A stretch of DNA of 64,000 nt from Proteles cristata cristata. Lineage: Eukaryota; Chordata; Mammalia; Carnivora; Hyaenidae. The stretch spans positions 682,001-746,000 of the forward strand of contig JAESUZ010005537.1 of assembly GCA_017311185.1 (NCBI GenBank). The letters are read 5' to 3'. Made by a program: the position numbers and the translations under genes. Each line of letters starts with the position of its first letter. Position 1 is the first letter of the stretch. This document shows, piece after piece, positions 60,242 through 64,000 of the stretch. The notes below the pieces were generated by a model, which did no database searches, had not been told where the DNA came from, and saw nothing but the letters and a program-made list of their open reading frames with translations.

Positions 60242-60363
60242 TGAGGGATGCCTAAGGGCTCAGTTGGCTAAGCATCCTACTCGATTTTGGCTCAGGTCAT
60301 GATCCATGAGATGGAGCCCTGTGTTGGGCTTCACGCTCAGCATAGAGCCTACTTAAGATTCTC

Positions 60364-60403
<40 letters not shown>

Positions 60404-60462
60404 CTTTCCCTCACTCATGCTCTCAATCATCAATCAATAAAAGCTAAGAATTTTTTTTAAGT
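60242..60462 (+). mobile_element. Carnivore SINE with TC run
   Basis: Sense copy starting GAGGGATGCCTAAGGGCTC, with 17 TC units at 60367-60401 and an AATCAATAAAA tail. Confidence 0.88.
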
Positions 60463-60506
60463 TATATTGAAAAGGAAACTACCATGCAGCAGGACATGTT
60501 AAAAAT

Positions 60507-60710
60507 TGGGGTACTTGTGGCTCATCAGTTAAGTGTCCGACTTCAGCTCAGGTCATGATCTCACAGTCTTGTGGGTTCAAGCCCTGTGTTGGGCTATATG
60601 CTGACAGCTCAGAGCCTGGAGCCTGCTACGGATTCTGTGTCTACCTCTCTCTCTCTGCCCCTCCCCTGCCTGCTCGCTCTGTCTCTCAAAAATAAACATT
60701 AAAAAATTTT
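60507..60710 (+). mobile_element. Felid tRNA-derived SINE
   Basis: Sense copy with a decayed head (GGGGTACTTGTGGCTCATC) and the tail CTCAAAAATAAACATT. Confidence 0.9.
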
Positions 60711-61129
60711 TTCACATTTTCCTAAAGGATAGCAAAAATATGCCATCCTGATTCTCCTTTGTGGCCCAGAAATTGTTCACATATGATATATCCCTACAAC
60801 TCTGCCACATAAAGAATGTGCTTTGGCATAGAGGCTGCATAATTTGGAGAGGGTTTTGTTGATAATCTTAAACAAAAACAGTCAAACTCATTTCAGTTCC
60901 ACTGGAAACCCGGGGGGAGAAATTGTTTTTGCCAAATGAGAAAAAAGATGCCAGCTTTTGAATTAGGAAGTATTTTCAAATGTTTGAGTTGGGAAAATAG
61001 TAAGAAAGAACATTTGACTTTGGTGAATTTTTATCTATAAAACATTTAAAGCCTTGGAAAACTACTTCCACTGAGCTTTTATGATAAATACTAGCTTGTA
61101 TTTTATGTAGCTCATTAACTATTCAAACA

Positions 61130-61305
61130 TTTTTAGATAAATTATTTTATTCTATCTCTCCATAGCATGTTTATGCATTTTGTCGGGCAGGGATAATAAT
61201 GCCCATTTTTACAAATGAGAAGACTCAGGTTTGGGTTAAGTGTCTTGCAGGTCACACAGTGGGAGCGTAAGTGGCTGAACTAGGATTTAAACCCAGATGT
61301 GAGTA
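61130..61305 (-). mobile_element. MIR element
   Basis: CCCATTTTTACAAATGAGAA, TCTTGCAGGTCACACAGTG and GAACTAGGATTTAAACCCAG are the reversed MIR. Confidence 0.85.
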
Positions 61306-61799
61306 TTTTCTCATAAATATCCTATAGAACTTTTCCCCACGATTGTTTGATTTTCCTTAGGTGTTGGATATAATATTAGATTTTAAGAGATAATATTTGA
61401 TTCGTTTGTATATTTGGAGGAGGCTTGTTGTCCCTTATTCAGATCTTGTTATGTGTTCATGAATATCTGTAAATATTTGCTTTTCCTGCTCCCTAATCTG
61501 CTCCTACCTGTTGGCCAATTCACCTCCTTATTAATGCACTTCCATTCCCTTGAACAGCAAGGAAAATTAAATTGGCCAACTTGTAACTTAGTAGCAGCTC
61601 TGCTAAAAAGCTCTGTGGGATTTAAAGAATTCAGCGACCTAGTTACCACAGATAATTAGAACGGGTCATAATTTGGAAATAACTTCCTTAGGTGTAGGCT
61701 TCACAAGTAGAATGTCTCAGACAGACCTAATACTCATCTCATTAGCGGAACATGCATGACAACAGAGCATCTGGGTGGGAAGCTAGGGAAGTGGTTATA

Positions 61800-61985
61800 T
61801 TCCAGTTCCGTGGTTCCCAATCCTGACTGACCAGAGTCACTCAGGAAGCATGTTACAAACTGTTTTCTCATCTCAACCTTTGGAGATCCTGATGCAGTAA
61901 ATTTAACTGTGTCTGTAAGAGTCTCTCTAGGTGACTGTCATGCTTGCCCAAGCTGGGGAGCCTCGGGCCCAGCACTGGTACTCAC
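61800..61985. mobile_element. MER5A-like hAT-Charlie element
   Basis: GTGGTTCCCAATCCTGACTG, ATCCTGATGCAGTAAATTTA and TCTCTAGGTGACTGTCATGC keep the order of a MER5A element in decayed form. Confidence 0.65.
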
Positions 61986-62030
61986 AGCATCCTATAGTAA
62001 GGACTTAAATTGCTGATTTAAGTTTCTCAT

Positions 62031-62369
62031 TTTATTTTATTTTGTTTTATTTTAAGATTTTATTTTTTTTAAAAATATTTACTTATATTTGAGAGATAGA
62101 GACAGTGTGAACGGGGTGGGGGCAGACAGAGAGGGAGACAGAATCCGAAGCAGGCTCCAGGCTCTCAGCCATCAGTGCTGAGCCTGATGTGGGGCCCAAA
62201 CCCACAAACCTCGAGATCATGACCTGAGCCAGAGCCAGACACTTAACTGAGCCACCCAGTCACCCCAAGATTTTATTTTTAAGTAGTCTCTACACCCAAC
62301 GTGGAGCTCAGATTACAGCCCTGAGATCAAGGGTCTCATGCTCTACCTACTGAGCCAGCCAGGTGCCCT
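62031..62369 (-). mobile_element. Older carnivore SINE, split by a younger one
   Basis: The outer short subtype starts TTAAGATTTTATTTT and ends GAGCCAGCCAGGTGCCC. The SINE at 62069-62266 sits after the AAGATTTTATTTTT motif. Confidence 0.88.
62069..62266 (-). mobile_element. Felid SINE nested in an older SINE
   Basis: Antisense copy ending GCCACCCAGTCACCCC. AAGATTTTATTTTT flanks it at 62054 and 62267. Confidence 0.92.
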
Positions 62370-62439
62370 CTCTTCCTTTTAAAATGTTTTCATTTTGCTA
62401 ACCTCTTCATCATCTGGACGTTTTGTTTTGATTTGGGGT

Positions 62440-62653
62440 TTTTTAAATGTTTTTTATTTATTTCTGAGAGAGAGAGACAGGGTGAGCAGGGGAGGGTCAG
62501 AGAGAGAGAGGGAGACACAGAATCCGAAACAGGCCCCAGGCTCTGAGCTAATGGTCAGCACAGAGCCCGACGCGGGGCTCGAACCCACAAACGGTGAGAT
62601 CATGACCTGAGCCAAAGTAAGACGCTCAACCGACTGAGCCACTCAGGCACCCC
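62440..62653 (-). mobile_element. Felid tRNA-derived SINE
   Basis: Antisense copy ending GCCACTCAGGCACCCC. GTTTTGATTTGG and GTTTTGATTTGT flank it. Confidence 0.92.
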
Positions 62654-64000
62654 ATGTTTTGATTTGTTTTTATTTTAGGCACAAAATGCATTGAGCTCCA
62701 AGAAGGATAAAGGCTGGCTCTTGATTCCCATGTGAATTATATACTTTTGGGTGACCCATGGCTAACTTTTAAATACCAGGTTTTTTCCTCCCTTCATCAA
62801 AAGCGTTACCAAGGTCATTCATTTTTCTCTGTATTCATTAGCAAACAGCGGGTGCCTGCTGTGAACTAGTTATTGTGAGCGACATTGGGAAAATACAAAT
62901 AGGATACATCCTGACCTCACACAAACACATTATAATACAGTATGTTCTAAAATGTTAAATGTATTGTGGACATACACAATGTAAGTAAATGGATGAAGGA
63001 GATGTTTGTGTGGGGGCTTTAGCGGTGTGAAAGAGAAGCAATCACTTCCTTGGTGAGTAAAGGAAGACATTATGAAGGAATACCTTTTTAGTTGATCGTA
63101 TGAGAAGATAAGAGGCAGGGCATCAGAACTCGCACGACTTGAACGAAGCACAGCATATTCAGGGACCTGCAGACGTTTAGTGTGGTTAGAGTCGAATGGT
63201 ACATGGTAAACCTGGGTCCCGAGAAGAGGATGAGCTGCTGTACTGAAATCCCATCACGGCCCTTCTTTGTGTGCTTTACTCTAGAATTTGACTTGTGTCC
63301 TCATACCAAAACAGGTCTCTAGGGGCTCAGATAAGGCCATTTCCTTCACATAGTATCATTCAGTAGATGTAGCTGACACTCCAAAAGTCATAGTCAGACC
63401 AGGGTAAGCGTTTTGTAGTCTGTTTTCCTGCCTGTTTTTCATCTTTCAGCATGTATATTGTAAACACTATAGATGATATAAAAAATAATTCTTAAACAAT
63501 CTCACTGAATATTCAGTCTAGTTTAATGGATGACATAAATACTGGAAAAGATCACAGTAAGATATCACAAAGGAATCTATAATGGCTGATGAGTCAGTGA
63601 ATGAATAAGGGTTCAAAAGGCAGAGGAGCCAACACCATATTTCTGAAAAGGCTTCATGAATACAGAGGAGGGGCATGGGTTCAGGCTGAAGGATGGGTCG
63701 GATTGGAATAGGTAAGGAAAGGAGAAAAGTCTTTAAGTGGGGAAATACCGAGCAGCAGCATAAAGGTGTGGAAATGAAGGTTAACCAGTGTGTGGCAGGC
63801 AGCAAGCTGGTCACCTGCCTAGGGCTAGAGTTCTGTGCCGAGAGAATATCAGGAAGCCCTGGCAATAAATAAACGTGGCCTCTAAGTGCAACAAAGCCTT
63901 CAGAAAACCTAGTAAGAAAGGCTGTTGCTGACTTGACTTTTGATCCATCTTAAAGATCTCACATAAAAGTCTAACTTCGGCTGAACTTTAAAAAAATAAA

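Larger units (their letters stand above)
50286..64000. other. Intergenic DNA downstream of SPATA6
   Basis: No exon was recognised on either strand. Besides the repeats listed, I see nothing in about 51375-52350 (only faint old-repeat text near 51580-51830), 52600-53295, 53495-54560, 54785-55150, 57595-58130, 58845-59320, 59560-59880, 60710-61125, 61310-61795 and 62660-64000. In human the next gene past the SPATA6 3' end is, from memory, SLC5A9 in tail-to-tail order; none of it is visible here. Confidence 0.65.

Noticed and set aside
2898..60710. tRNA-like A and B boxes in dozens of places.
   Set aside because: They belong to tRNA-derived SINEs; no free-standing tRNA with a full acceptor stem was seen.
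12..62653. Many open frames of 60-90 residues beginning MAQLVK or MAQSV and containing VMISRFVGSSP.
   Set aside because: These are chance frames across the SINE, repeated at nearly every copy; they are not genes.
63518..63865. Open frame of 115 residues on the - strand.
   Set aside because: The + strand here resembles a decayed dispersed repeat; no domain or splice context was seen.

Overview
The window is nuclear DNA of a cat-family carnivore. The main sign is about 45 copies of the tRNA-derived carnivore SINE in its felid form: a head reading GCCTGGGTGGCTCAGTCGGTTAAG, a TC-rich middle and an A-rich tail, many with clear target-site duplications. Carnivore-type L1 elements and older mammalian repeats (L1M, MIR, L2, hAT-Charlie, Tigger) fill most of the rest. 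I see no bacterial operon, CRISPR array or intact viral gene. The species within Felidae cannot be fixed from the window.

One protein-coding gene is present, on the + strand: the 3' end of SPATA6 (spermatogenesis-associated protein 6, a sperm head-tail connecting-piece protein). Its last four coding exons lie at 430-614, 4612-4711, 35345-35436 and 47471-47651. Their phases fit without a break and encode 185 C-terminal residues ending in HTQESF and a TGA stop. The third-last exon has two in-frame donors 48 nt apart (4663 or 4711 as last exon base), so a form 16 residues shorter is possible. A 3' UTR of about 2.6 kb follows, ending near the AATAAA at 50259. The first exons and the promoter are outside the window, to the left.

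Layout: 1-429 is the end of an upstream intron. 615-4611 is an intron with one SINE. 4712-35344 is a 30.6-kb intron crowded with L1 copies, including a 5'-truncated copy at 12310-14295 with a damaged RT motif and a 4.6-kb internally deleted copy at 28021-32639 that splits a MIR. It also holds two MER20-type hAT elements, a Tigger element and a U2 snRNA fragment. 35437-47470 is a 12-kb intron with SINEs, L1 fragments and L2/MIR. 50286-64000 is downstream intergenic DNA with SINEs, MIRs and an L1 carrying an inverted 5' part. No exon of a neighbouring gene was recognised there.

I found no new biological system. The points most worth checking are the alternative splice donor of SPATA6, the structure of the two carnivore L1 copies, the repeated nesting of SINEs at one target motif, and the near-consensus SINEs that may be polymorphic among cats. 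Repeat names come from memory of consensus sequences, and repeat borders are approximate unless a target duplication is given.
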